The notes beneath the pieces are model-generated. The model saw nothing but the letters and a program-made list of their open reading frames with translations, ran no database searches and had not been told where the DNA came from. The position numbers were made by a program, and so were the translations under genes. Source: JBBQZL01 sp038207745 (lineage in GTDB: Bacteria; Actinomycetota; Thermoleophilia; Solirubrobacterales; 70-9). From it: a stretch of 24,608 nucleotides of DNA. Position 1 is the first letter of the stretch. Each line of letters starts with the position of its first letter. This document shows positions 15,074 through 22,726 of this stretch, piece by piece. The stretch covers positions 1 through 24,608 of the forward strand of contig JBBQZL010000011.1 in assembly GCA_038207745.1 (NCBI GenBank). The letters are read 5' to 3'.

Positions 15074-16792
15074 TGCAGTCCTGGCCTTGAATCCCCGGGC
15101 GGTGATCCTGAATCGCACGATGATCGCCCCGCCCCTGCTTGGTCCGCGCTTCGGGACGACCTTGAAGAACGGTCGCCAGCTTTCGTCCGGCGTCAGCGTC
15201 ATGGCCGAGTGGCACCGGCCGACACGAGCGCGCTTTGAGTTTGCCCTGGGACAGACCCTGAGGCCCCTGATCGTCGTGTTTCCGGCGTTGGTGACCCGCA
15301 GCAGGAGACGCGCCACCTTGCCGGGCGTGGCATTCACTGACCTCGGAATCACCCTGACCTTCAGCTTCGGCCGGGCGGTTGGATCCGCCTCGGATCTGAC
15401 CGACTCAGACAGCGGCGCATCAACCTGGCGCGACCTGAGCGATGCAAGATCTGCGCTTGCGCCGGGAGCATCGTAGAACATCGATCGGGTCGTCTCGAAA
15501 CGCCTGATCGTCCCGGCGTGCGACGGATCGGTATCCGGAAAACCAGAGGTCAGAAAGGTGCCGCTGGCGCCGTAGGCGTGTGCGTCACCTGTGCATTGGA
15601 TCTCGGGATTGCCTGGGACGGGGCTCGGGTTCGCCTGGTCGAGAAAGTACGAGGTGACGGTCTGGCCGGGGATGTCGGTCTGGATCCGGCTGATCGACGA
15701 AAGCGACCCCTGCGCTCCGGTTATCTGCTCCCAGCTGAACCGCCCCGCAATCGGGGAGTCGGGAACACCGTCGACCGTGACCCCGGTTGGATTCAGCGAG
15801 TTCCGGTAGGTCATGCCCGACGCTTCTGGTGAGTAGTCGATGAACGACAGCACCGACGGGATCACATGCACCCGAAGGATGGTCGTCATCTCCTGTCGGC
15901 GCTGGTAGTAGATCTCCTGGCGCTGGGTGTAGGTGCCGCTATTGGCCCCGACGTAAGAGCGGATCGCCCTGACCGGACCGCTCTTGTTGATGATGAACCC
16001 GCCGCCGCCGACCTTGAAGGTGTCCTCGCTTCGGTCGCAGACGCCCGGCGCAAACTGAACCTTGTCGCGATCAAGGATGTCGACCCCGGTCGCATCGCCT
16101 GCCTTGATCCGAAGCTGGTCATCGACCCAGCGATCCGAGAGGTGATGCGAGTAGTAGCCGGTTGAGACGCTCGAGTTCTCCGGGTTGGCGGGCCCTCCGA
16201 AATTGTAGGTGCTGAGGTAATCGCCGGAGAGGAGATTGAACGTGTAGTCGACGTAGCGCCTGCCGGCACCGGACCTGAGGCCGCCCCTCGAACGAAAGAG
16301 ATACAGGTACCGGGTGGAATGCCCTAGCGGATCGGTGACCTTGACCCGGGTTCTGGACCCGGCGACGACCCCTGCCGGGCTGACGATCCCCGCCGCGTCT
16401 CGACCCGCATCCATCGCCATAATCGCGATCTCATCGTCTGCGTCGAGCAATGGGTTTGCATCTCCACCGGCGTGAGTGCCTGCGTCCTTGTAGGTCTCCA
16501 TCTGCACCGGGGAGACCGTGTCGGACGGACCCGTGTTTCCGCGTACTGCCCGCAGGTTGACGATTCCCCGCTCGTCGACCTGAACCGGAACCTGTCGCCA
16601 CCCGATGCCCCGGGTGAACGCGACAAGCGCCGTGGGTTCGCTTCCGATCAGGCCTCGGACCTGGGAGCCCCTGAGCACGACGGGATCAGGGCTTCTCCCC
16701 GGTACGCCAAGACCGACTGCCGACCCCGCGATCGTCGCCGATGCGATGCACGCAGCCGCCGCCGCGATGACAAGGCCCCTGATTGACGACAT
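15056..16792 (-). CDS. Large secreted protein with C-terminal CARDB-like domain
   Basis: A 578-aa exported protein of unknown function. The signal peptide occupies about residues 1-27. Next is a segment VVLRGSQVRGLIGSEPTALV followed by a GWRQVPVQVDERG stretch (about 38-75); an acidic LLDADDEIAIM segment follows. A long beta-rich region contains paired Tyr/Arg motifs (TYTQRQEIYYQRRQE). The last 110 residues resemble a CARDB/NEW3 adhesion-type Ig domain (LLRVTNAGNTTIRGLRV), with two cysteines likely bridged. The start is ATG 16792, eight codons inside the longest reading, because GGGGGAGGG lies six bases before it and it gives a standard signal peptide. I do not recognise the central domain; a surface or cell-envelope role is inferred from export alone. 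Confidence 0.8.
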   Translation of the reverse strand: MSSIRGLVIAAAAACIASATIAGSAVGLGVPGRSPDPVVLRGSQVRGLIGSEPTALVAFTRGIGWRQVPVQVDERGIVNLRAVRGNTGPSDTVSPVQMETYKDAGTHAGGDANPLLDADDEIAIMAMDAGRDAAGIVSPAGVVAGSRTRVKVTDPLGHSTRYLYLFRSRGGLRSGAGRRYVDYTFNLLSGDYLSTYNFGGPANPENSSVSTGYYSHHLSDRWVDDQLRIKAGDATGVDILDRDKVQFAPGVCDRSEDTFKVGGGGFIINKSGPVRAIRSYVGANSGTYTQRQEIYYQRRQEMTTILRVHVIPSVLSFIDYSPEASGMTYRNSLNPTGVTVDGVPDSPIAGRFSWEQITGAQGSLSSISRIQTDIPGQTVTSYFLDQANPSPVPGNPEIQCTGDAHAYGASGTFLTSGFPDTDPSHAGTIRRFETTRSMFYDAPGASADLASLRSRQVDAPLSESVRSEADPTARPKLKVRVIPRSVNATPGKVARLLLRVTNAGNTTIRGLRVCPRANSKRARVGRCHSAMTLTPDESWRPFFKVVPKRGPSRGGAIIVRFRITARGFKARTATARLR

Positions 16793-16931
16793 CCTCCACC
16801 CTCCCCCTGGATCCATCCAGCCTGTTTGAAGATCCTATCGCCGCCCCTGCGCCTGCACATTCACCGAAAGCGGGGCTACGATCAGATCACTCGATGCACT
16901 GCTCACCAAACCCCGGAGCCGAGAATCACCG

Positions 16932-17573
16932 ATGAGCGCGGTCAGTTTCAGCGAACGCTCCTCCGACGGTGACCCTGACGGCCTGCTCATCCTGCACCAC
17001 GGCAGAGGGGCCGACGACCGGGACCTGCTTCCGCTTGCCGACATTCTCGACCCGGAACGCCGGCTCCATGTCGCATCGCCCCGCGGTCCCCTGACCCTTC
17101 CCGGCTGGGATGGCTTCCACTGGTATGCCGCCCTACGGGTCGGCTACCCCGATCCGGAGACTTTCGAAACCGGCTTCCGGCAGCTTGCCGGCTTCCACGA
17201 CCAGATCTGGGAACGGACCGGAGTCGAGCCCGCAAGGACGGTCTTCGGCGGTTTCTCGATGGGCTCGGTGATCAGCTTCGCGACCGGCCTCGGATCTGAT
17301 CGACCAGCGGTTGCGGGGATCCTGGCGTTCAGCGGCTTCATTCCCGCGGTTGATGGCTGGCAGCCCGACCTCGCAACCCGTCCAGACCTGAGGGCCTTTA
17401 TCGCGCACGGCAGGCGCGACCCGCTCATCCCTGTCGGGTTTGCGCGGGCCGCACGCGACCTGCTCGAGCATGGCGGGCTCGAAGTCGAGTACCACGAGAC
17501 CGATGTCGCCCATCAGATCGATCCCCACCAAGTCCCGGACGCCAAGTCCTGGCTTGCTGAGACGCTGGCCTGA
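16932..17573 (+). CDS. Phospholipase/carboxylesterase family serine hydrolase
   Basis: A 213-aa cytoplasmic alpha/beta hydrolase of the phospholipase/carboxylesterase family. The oxyanion segment LHHGRGAD (21-28) and a WYA motif (64-66) are typical. The nucleophile elbow GGFSMGS gives Ser109; Asp163 is in HGRRDPLIPV and His194 in DVAHQID, so the triad is complete at the expected spacing. There is no signal peptide. The ATG has no strong Shine-Dalgarno site (CGGAG is 15 bases upstream). It is divergent from the large secreted-protein gene. It probably cleaves acyl esters of small substrates; specificity is unknown. Confidence 0.9.
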   Translation: MSAVSFSERSSDGDPDGLLILHHGRGADDRDLLPLADILDPERRLHVASPRGPLTLPGWDGFHWYAALRVGYPDPETFETGFRQLAGFHDQIWERTGVEPARTVFGGFSMGSVISFATGLGSDRPAVAGILAFSGFIPAVDGWQPDLATRPDLRAFIAHGRRDPLIPVGFARAARDLLEHGGLEVEYHETDVAHQIDPHQVPDAKSWLAETLA

Positions 17574-17608
17574 TCCGATGCGCGCAACTGTGATCTGTGG
17601 AACCGGAG

Positions 17609-17758
17609 ATGTACGTGCCGAAGAGGTGCCGGATGTGCTTTGAAGGTCGCCTCGATCCGGGCCGCGCCTTTGACCGGACGACTCCTCTTGACGGGGTCCC
17701 CGCGGGATGCAAGGCGATCGATGGCCGCGATCCAATCGAGATGCTCGTCAAACCGTAG
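17609..17758 (+). CDS. Possible 49-aa CxxC protein
   Basis: A short ORF in the 226-base gap before greA. It encodes a basic peptide with CRMC near the N-terminus and a third cysteine at about residue 34, and about three quarters of its codons end in G or C, in line with real genes here. An in-frame GTG at 17597 could be an alternative start. No family is recognised and the ribosome site is weak, so it may be a chance ORF. Confidence 0.25.
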   Translation: MYVPKRCRMCFEGRLDPGRAFDRTTPLDGVPAGCKAIDGRDPIEMLVKP

Positions 17759-17799
17759 CGAGGCGACGGCCGTCGGCGCAAATCTGCGAGGCTGAACAG

Positions 17800-18288
17800 A
17801 TGACTGAGACCGAAATCAACGGTGAGCCGATCACCGCAGAGGGCATCAAGGAACTGCGCGCGGAGATCGAGGAACTCGAGGGACCGCGCCGGCTCGCGAT
17901 GGCGGAACAATTGAAGGCTGCGATCGAGATCGGCGATCTCAAGGAGAACGCCGATTACCACATCGCCAAGGAGGATCAGGCCCACCTCGAGACGCGCATC
18001 AAGCGCCTCAGGATGCGATTGCGAGACGCAGTCGTGATCGAGGTTGAACCCGAGCCCAACGCGGCAACATTCGCCTTCGGCCACACCGCCGAAGTCATCG
18101 ACGAGAGCAACGACAGGCTCTACACGTGGAAGCTGGTCGGCTCAACCGAGGCAGACCTCTCGAAGGGGCGTCTCTCAGCCGAGTCGCCCGTGGGACACGC
18201 GCTGATCGGCTGCCCGATCGGCGAGGCGGTCGACATCGAGACGCCCAAGGGCATCAAGACCTTTCGAGTCAAGAAGCTCGTCGGCTGA
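17800..18288 (+). CDS. greA: Transcription elongation factor GreA
   Basis: A 162-aa Gre factor, which rescues backtracked RNA polymerase by stimulating transcript cleavage through the secondary channel. The N-terminal coiled coil (about 10-85) bears the signature IGDLKENADYH, whose acidic Asp/Glu at the tip coordinate the catalytic metal. The C-terminal FKBP-like domain (about 90-162) shows SPVGHALIG and the final strand IKTFRVKKL. Both parts are complete. ATG 17800 is chosen because homology starts near it and GAGG lies eight bases upstream. Convergent with the dodecin gene, 15 bases apart. Confidence 0.95.
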   Translation: MTETEINGEPITAEGIKELRAEIEELEGPRRLAMAEQLKAAIEIGDLKENADYHIAKEDQAHLETRIKRLRMRLRDAVVIEVEPEPNAATFAFGHTAEVIDESNDRLYTWKLVGSTEADLSKGRLSAESPVGHALIGCPIGEAVDIETPKGIKTFRVKKLVG

Positions 18289-18303
18289 GCCTGCCCCCTC
18301 TCC

Positions 18304-18519
18304 CTACTCGTCCTTCTCGTACTTGAATGAGACTCCGAGCCGGACTCGGAACTCGGAGACCTTTCCATCCTCGATGGTCAGGTCCTGTCGTACGACCTCG
18401 GCGATCCGCAGCCCGCGAACCGACTGACCGACCGCCTCGACGGCGTTCTTCGCCGCCTGTTCCCATGACTCCGAGCTGACGCCGACAACCTCGGTAACGC
18501 GATACACGCTTCCTGACAT
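18304..18519 (-). CDS. Dodecin family protein
   Basis: A 71-aa protein of the dodecin family, which forms hollow dodecamers that bind flavins or related ligands. It shows the beta-alpha-beta-beta pattern: VYRVTEVVGVSSESWEQA, a helix to about residue 35, RGLRIAEVV, then EDGKVSEFRVRLGVSF. The tryptophan that stacks on flavin in archaeal and mycobacterial dodecins (LDWFEV) is Ile here (LRIAEV), so flavin binding may be weak or absent, as in some other branches of the family. GAGGAG four bases before the ATG is a very good ribosome site. It lies 27 bases downstream of the histone-like gene on the same strand and is probably co-transcribed with it. Confidence 0.92.
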   Translation of the reverse strand: MSGSVYRVTEVVGVSSESWEQAAKNAVEAVGQSVRGLRIAEVVRQDLTIEDGKVSEFRVRLGVSFKYEKDE

Positions 18520-18546
18520 GTTTCTCCTCAGGTTGGTTTTCGTGCC

Positions 18547-19086
18547 CTACTTCTTCTTCGCCTTACTCCGGTTGCCGGGCCGGGCTGATGTGGCCTTCTT
18601 TGCCTGGGCATCGGCGGACTTGCGGAGTTTCTCGACGTCGCGCTGAAGCGTCTGACCAAGCTTGCGACTGTCGCGCTGGGCGCTCTTGATGAACGTCTGA
18701 ACGTCCTTGTAGAGCTTCTTCGCCCCGACACTGACGTCCTTACTGACGTCGCTGCCGAGATCAGTGATTGCGTCCTGAACTGCATCAAGTGACTTGTTGA
18801 GGCGTTCGAGCGCAGCCAGATCGCCGCTCGATGTGCGCTTTCCGGGCACAGCCCTCTTCGTCGCGCTCGCGGCCTTCTTGGTCGCGGTCGTGGCCCTCTT
18901 CCTGGTCGCGCTCGCGGCCTTCTTGGTCGCGGTCGTGGCCTTGGTCGTTGCAGACACCGGCTTCTTGGCTGCCGGCTTTCTGGCTGCCGGCTTTCTGGCT
19001 GCCGGCTTTCTTGCCGCGGGCTTCTTCGCCGCGGGCTTCTTCGCCGTTGACTTCTTTGCGGCCGAAGCCTTCCTCACTGGTGGCAC
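18547..19086 (-). CDS. Histone H1-like Lys/Ala/Pro-rich DNA-binding protein
   Basis: A 179-aa, very basic protein. Residues 10-45 are KPAAK/KPAAR pentad repeats and 48-80 hold two near-identical 15-residue blocks (ATTATKKAASAT). Residues 88-160 form an amphipathic helix-rich segment, and the tail (162-179) is again basic. The first part resembles histone H1 tails and the C-terminal arm of mycobacterial HupB, but no HU domain is present; the likely role is nucleoid compaction or DNA protection. The start is GTG 19086 with GAGGAGGAGAC just upstream, one of the best ribosome sites in the window. The protein is bound to vary in length between strains because its repeats are also DNA repeats. Not a homologue of any one named protein that I can prove. 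Confidence 0.8.
   Translation of the reverse strand: MPPVRKASAAKKSTAKKPAAKKPAARKPAARKPAARKPAAKKPVSATTKATTATKKAASATRKRATTATKKAASATKRAVPGKRTSSGDLAALERLNKSLDAVQDAITDLGSDVSKDVSVGAKKLYKDVQTFIKSAQRDSRKLGQTLQRDVEKLRKSADAQAKKATSARPGNRSKAKKK
18860..18940. repeat. Two perfect 36-nt direct repeats, period 45
   Basis: Bases 18860-18895 and 18905-18940 are identical (GTCGCGCTCGCGGCC at the start of each). They encode the two 15-residue blocks of the histone-like protein. Identity at the DNA level, including third positions, points to recent duplication. Confidence 0.85.
18967..19056. repeat. 15-nt tandem repeat coding for KPAAR/KPAAK pentads
   Basis: Six consecutive 15-nt units. The first three (18967-19011) are identical copies of GGCTGCCGGCTTTCT; the next three diverge. 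They encode the N-terminal basic tail of the histone-like protein and are a likely site of slippage. Confidence 0.85.
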
Positions 19087-19167
19087 GCTGTCTCCTCCTC
19101 GGATCGGTTACCTGCGTCGGTACATGCGACGTCTCAGCGAGCATGTCACGCATGCGGCATCAACGCA

Positions 19168-19188
19168 ATTGCATTTGGTCAATGCAAT
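19168..19188. promoter_or_regulatory. Operator-like palindrome upstream of the histone-like gene
   Basis: ATTGCATT and AATGCAAT are perfect 8-bp inverted arms around a 5-nt spacer, in the 132-base gap between the LysRS fusion stop and the histone-like gene. It is AT-rich against a GC-rich background, and the minus strand of its centre contains TTGACC, a -35-like hexamer. It may be a regulator site; I found no second copy in the window. Confidence 0.4.
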
Positions 19189-19218
19189 GAGTCGACCCTG
19201 GCGGAAACGCCCTCTGCG

Positions 19219-22200
19219 TCAGTCCGGATCGCTGTCGGAGCCGGCCCTGAGTGGCGGCACCAACTTCCTGCCGATCACCGGGAAGTTGACAAAGCCCTCG
19301 ACGGTCGCGTAGAGCAGGCCGACCTTCGGCATCGACTCGACGTCCTCGACGATGACCGAACGGGGAACCCAATCCGGATCGAACTTCTCGTTGAAATCCC
19401 TGAGCGACTTGATCTGGAAGAAGGGATTGAGCATCTCGGCGACCTTCTTGAGCAGCTTCTGCGAAGGCGAAAGCGGCGTCTCCTCATCGAACAGCCGGCC
19501 CCAGGCCGCGAAATTCATCGAGAGCCTGCTGAATCCGAGCTCGCCGAGCGCGAGCGCGCAGTTTGCGATCAGGTACTCCGTCATCCCGTTCGGAGCATCT
19601 GGATCACGTTGCATGAGATCGAGAGACCAGCCCGGATCTTCACCAAAGCAGGGCACGAGGCGCAGAAAGCCGAGCGGCTTGCCGCCTGAACCCGAAGCCA
19701 CCGCAAGCAGAAAGTCGGGGCTGTCCCCCCTTACCCCACCGCCCAGCTCCATCGTGAAGCCGCGCTCCGGAGACTTGCCACGCCAGCGGGCCCGGATCTC
19801 ATTGAGCTGCCCGCAGAGCTCCGGCGATGCCTCGGACTCGCGCATCAGCTTGAAGGTGCACGTCTTCTCGACCCGGCCGACCGCCGATCGGACGTTCTTC
19901 TTCGCGCCACCCGAGAGCGTGAATCGATCGCACCTGACGATCGCCTCGTCGCCGAGGTAGATGCCCCGGAAGCCGCGCGCAGTGTAGATCCCCATGTCCT
20001 CCTCGCGAACGGCAAGGAATGCGAGGTGCCAGCCTCGCCCGCGACAGTAGGAGATGAACTCGTCGAGGACTCGCTCCTCCGAGCCGGGCGCACCGATCGG
20101 GTCGGCTGCGACGAGCGCATAACCGCTGATGAACGTGAAGGCGATCATCGCATCGCCCTTGTCGGCGAAGAAGTAACTCTTGTCCGGGCGAAGCGCGAAA
20201 TAGTCGAGCGTGTCAGTACCGAAGCTGTGGACCAGCTGCTCGGCACGACGGCGATCTGCATCCGAGGGCGCACCCCGATAGCGGACTGCCCGGAAGATCA
20301 GGAAGGAGAGGATCAGGAGACCCGCGATACCAAGTGCGAGCAGCGCGGCCGGGAAGAACTCGGAGAAGAAGCTGCCGGAGTAGGTGTATGGACCCGAGAA
20401 GCCGGCGAGACCGACGATCGTCGTCTCGAGGATCCCGCCGAAGGTCAGCTTCTCGACCACGTGCTCGCTCTCGGACAGAAGGGTGACGAAGCCAAAGGTG
20501 AGCACTACCAGGGCGTAGGCCGGAATGAACTTCGCAACATCGAGGAGCGAGCCCGGGTCGGGGCGGGCCGGGAATGCATCCCGGTTCCAGACCAGCGCGA
20601 TCAGCATCACGACGGAGTAGATGACCACGACCGGGTCAGGACCCTTGATCACGTGGGCGATCGCCGCGGCGGCAAAGAGGATTGAGGCCGCGAGCCATGC
20701 CCGCTTCTTGCCGCGGCGCAATTGGCTCGCAACGAGGATCAGGACCAGACCGATCACGAGAGCCGTCACATGCCCGGCGACCCGCCCGGTCACGTCATCG
20801 ACCAATAAGCCGATCCCGAACTTGGCATGCAGTCCGGGCAACACCGAGAGGATGAAGATCAGCCCGGCAAGCGCGGTGAGCCAGCCGAGGGTGCCTGACG
20901 CATCCGGTCGATGGCGTGCCGTTGCGGCTCTCAGGGGCCCGCGTTCGCTTCTGGTTGCTGTCGCCACGGGCGGCGGTGGCGATTCGGCCGAGATGCCGTC
21001 CGCGGTCCCGGTGGCGCCTGCCGCTGCCATCGACGCGGCCGAGGGCACGCTCTCGGAAGCAGAAACCGTGCTGATCGCCTCCCCCGCGACCCCGTCCTCT
21101 GGGCGCATGGTCGGAAACAGGATCACGTCGCGGATCGCGGGCGCACCGGCGATCAGCATGACCAGGCGATCGAGCCCGATCCCGAGGCCGCCCGTCGGCG
21201 GCAGCCCGAACTCCAGGGCGCGGATGTAGTCCTCGTCGACGCTCTCCGCCTCAACGTCGCCCGCGGCCTTGGCTGCAGCCTCGACCTCGAATCGCCTTCG
21301 CTGGTCAACCGGGTCATTGAGCTCCGTGTACGCGTTCGCCAGCTCTCGCCCGGCAACAACGGCCTCAAATCGCTCGGTGAGGGAGTCGTCGTCGCGGTGG
21401 GTGCGCGCGAGCGGCGAAACCTCACGCGGGTAATCGCAGACGAAGGTCGGGGCAACCAGGGTGCTCTCCCCGGTCTCGTCGTAGACCTCTGACATCAGCC
21501 GACCCGCGGGCCAGCCCGGTTCGTACTCGATCGAGAGCCGGTCGCAGATCGCCTGCGCGTTCTCGAGCGGCATCGTCGGATGCATCTTCTCGCCGGTCTG
21601 CTCCTCGATCAGGCCGGCCATCGTGACCCGGCGCCACGGCGGTTTGAGGTCGACCGGCTCGCCGTTGATCTCGATCATCGTGTGACCGTTGGCGGCAATT
21701 GCCGCATCCGATGCGATTGTCTCGGTCAGGACCATCATGTCGTGATAGTCGCCAAGCGCCTGATAGGCCTCGAGCAGCGTGAACTCCGGGTTGTGGCGCG
21801 TATCGATGCCCTCGTTTCGAAACACCCGGCCGATCTCGAAGACCCGCTCGAAGCCACCGACCACAAGCCGCTTGAGGAACAGCTCGAGCGCGATCCGCAG
21901 GTACATGTCGAGATCGAGCGCGTTGTGATGGGTGATGAACGGCCGCGCCGCGGCACCACCGGCACTGACGTCGAGCACCGGGGTCTCGACCTCCGTGAAC
22001 CTCTCCCTGATCAGCGTCCGGCGGACCGACGCGATAACCGCCGAGCGGACGTTGAAGATGCGCCGGGTCTCCGGATTGACGATCAGGTCGAGATACCTCT
22101 CGCGCAGACGGGTATCGATATCGACCAGGCCCTGATGCTTGTCGGGCAGCGCCCGCAGCGACTTTGAAAGCAGCCGCACCTCGGTGGCACGAACGGTCAG

Positions 22201-22611
22201 CTCACCGGTGTGGGTCGTCATCACGGTGCCGGTAACGCCGACCCAGTCGCCGCGATCAAGCGACCCGACGTACGAGAGCTCCTCCGCGCCGAAGGTCTCC
22301 CGCTCGACATCGATCTGGATTGTCCCGGACTGATCCTTGAGGTCGGCGAAAATCAGACCGCCGAAATCACGGATCAACATCAATCGTCCGGCGATCCGCA
22401 CAACCTCATTGTTCTCGGCGTCGGGTTTGAGGTCGCGGTGGCGCTCCCGGATCTCACCGACCATGTGGTCGCGCTTGAATGTGACCGGATATGGGTCGAC
22501 CCCGCGCGACCGCATCTCCTCCAGCTTGGCCAGGCGGAGATCGCGCTCCTCGGCGACGAAGTCGGGGTGAGGCGAACCGTCGCCTTGGTCAGGAGTCAGA
22601 TCGTCATTCAT
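19219..22611 (-). CDS. lysX: Lysyl-tRNA synthetase fused to lysyl-phosphatidylglycerol synthase (MprF-type)
   Basis: A 1130-aa bifunctional protein. Residues 1-505 are a full class II lysyl-tRNA synthetase: OB fold (about 65-150), motif 2 (FRNEGIDTRHNPEFT, 264-278) and motif 3 (GLGIGLDRLVML, 475-486). A Ser/Ala/Pro linker (506-570) leads to about six membrane helices (574-775), then a DUF2156/MprF domain (785-1115) with GDEAIVRCDRF, a GGAKKNVRSAV stretch, and SLDLMQRDPDAPNGMTEYL. It should charge tRNA with lysine and transfer the lysine to phosphatidylglycerol, reducing negative membrane charge and giving peptide resistance. In mycobacterial LysX the membrane part comes first and the synthetase last; here the order is reversed. 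I chose ATG 22611: the longer frame back to 22881 runs antisense through the permease gene. No good ribosome site is visible. Confidence 0.93.
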   Translation of the reverse strand: MNDDLTPDQGDGSPHPDFVAEERDLRLAKLEEMRSRGVDPYPVTFKRDHMVGEIRERHRDLKPDAENNEVVRIAGRLMLIRDFGGLIFADLKDQSGTIQIDVERETFGAEELSYVGSLDRGDWVGVTGTVMTTHTGELTVRATEVRLLSKSLRALPDKHQGLVDIDTRLRERYLDLIVNPETRRIFNVRSAVIASVRRTLIRERFTEVETPVLDVSAGGAAARPFITHHNALDLDMYLRIALELFLKRLVVGGFERVFEIGRVFRNEGIDTRHNPEFTLLEAYQALGDYHDMMVLTETIASDAAIAANGHTMIEINGEPVDLKPPWRRVTMAGLIEEQTGEKMHPTMPLENAQAICDRLSIEYEPGWPAGRLMSEVYDETGESTLVAPTFVCDYPREVSPLARTHRDDDSLTERFEAVVAGRELANAYTELNDPVDQRRRFEVEAAAKAAGDVEAESVDEDYIRALEFGLPPTGGLGIGLDRLVMLIAGAPAIRDVILFPTMRPEDGVAGEAISTVSASESVPSAASMAAAGATGTADGISAESPPPPVATATRSERGPLRAATARHRPDASGTLGWLTALAGLIFILSVLPGLHAKFGIGLLVDDVTGRVAGHVTALVIGLVLILVASQLRRGKKRAWLAASILFAAAAIAHVIKGPDPVVVIYSVVMLIALVWNRDAFPARPDPGSLLDVAKFIPAYALVVLTFGFVTLLSESEHVVEKLTFGGILETTIVGLAGFSGPYTYSGSFFSEFFPAALLALGIAGLLILSFLIFRAVRYRGAPSDADRRRAEQLVHSFGTDTLDYFALRPDKSYFFADKGDAMIAFTFISGYALVAADPIGAPGSEERVLDEFISYCRGRGWHLAFLAVREEDMGIYTARGFRGIYLGDEAIVRCDRFTLSGGAKKNVRSAVGRVEKTCTFKLMRESEASPELCGQLNEIRARWRGKSPERGFTMELGGGVRGDSPDFLLAVASGSGGKPLGFLRLVPCFGEDPGWSLDLMQRDPDAPNGMTEYLIANCALALGELGFSRLSMNFAAWGRLFDEETPLSPSQKLLKKVAEMLNPFFQIKSLRDFNEKFDPDWVPRSVIVEDVESMPKVGLLYATVEGFVNFPVIGRKLVPPLRAGSDSDPD

Positions 22612-22712
22612 CGCGTTTGGACCGTATGACGTAGGCAGGCGGAAGGAAACGCCGTCGATATCAATTGGGTGGAAAACCAACCGCTGGTCTCGCCATCGAC
22701 CTATCCCTCGGC

Positions 22713-22726
22713 TAGTCTGGCGCCCA
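22713..22726 (+). promoter_or_regulatory. Candidate -10 box for the APC permease (leaderless)
   Basis: TAGTCT (22713-22718) is eight bases before the GTG at 22727, with a weak TCGCCA 17 bases upstream. No Shine-Dalgarno site precedes the GTG, so a leaderless message is plausible. The rest of the 115-base divergent gap shows only an imperfect TTGGGT/AACCAA dyad. Confidence 0.35.

Noticed and set aside
22653..22690. Imperfect dyad TTGGGT/AACCAA in the permease-LysRS gap
   Set aside because: Only five of six positions pair and the arms are short; too weak to call an operator.
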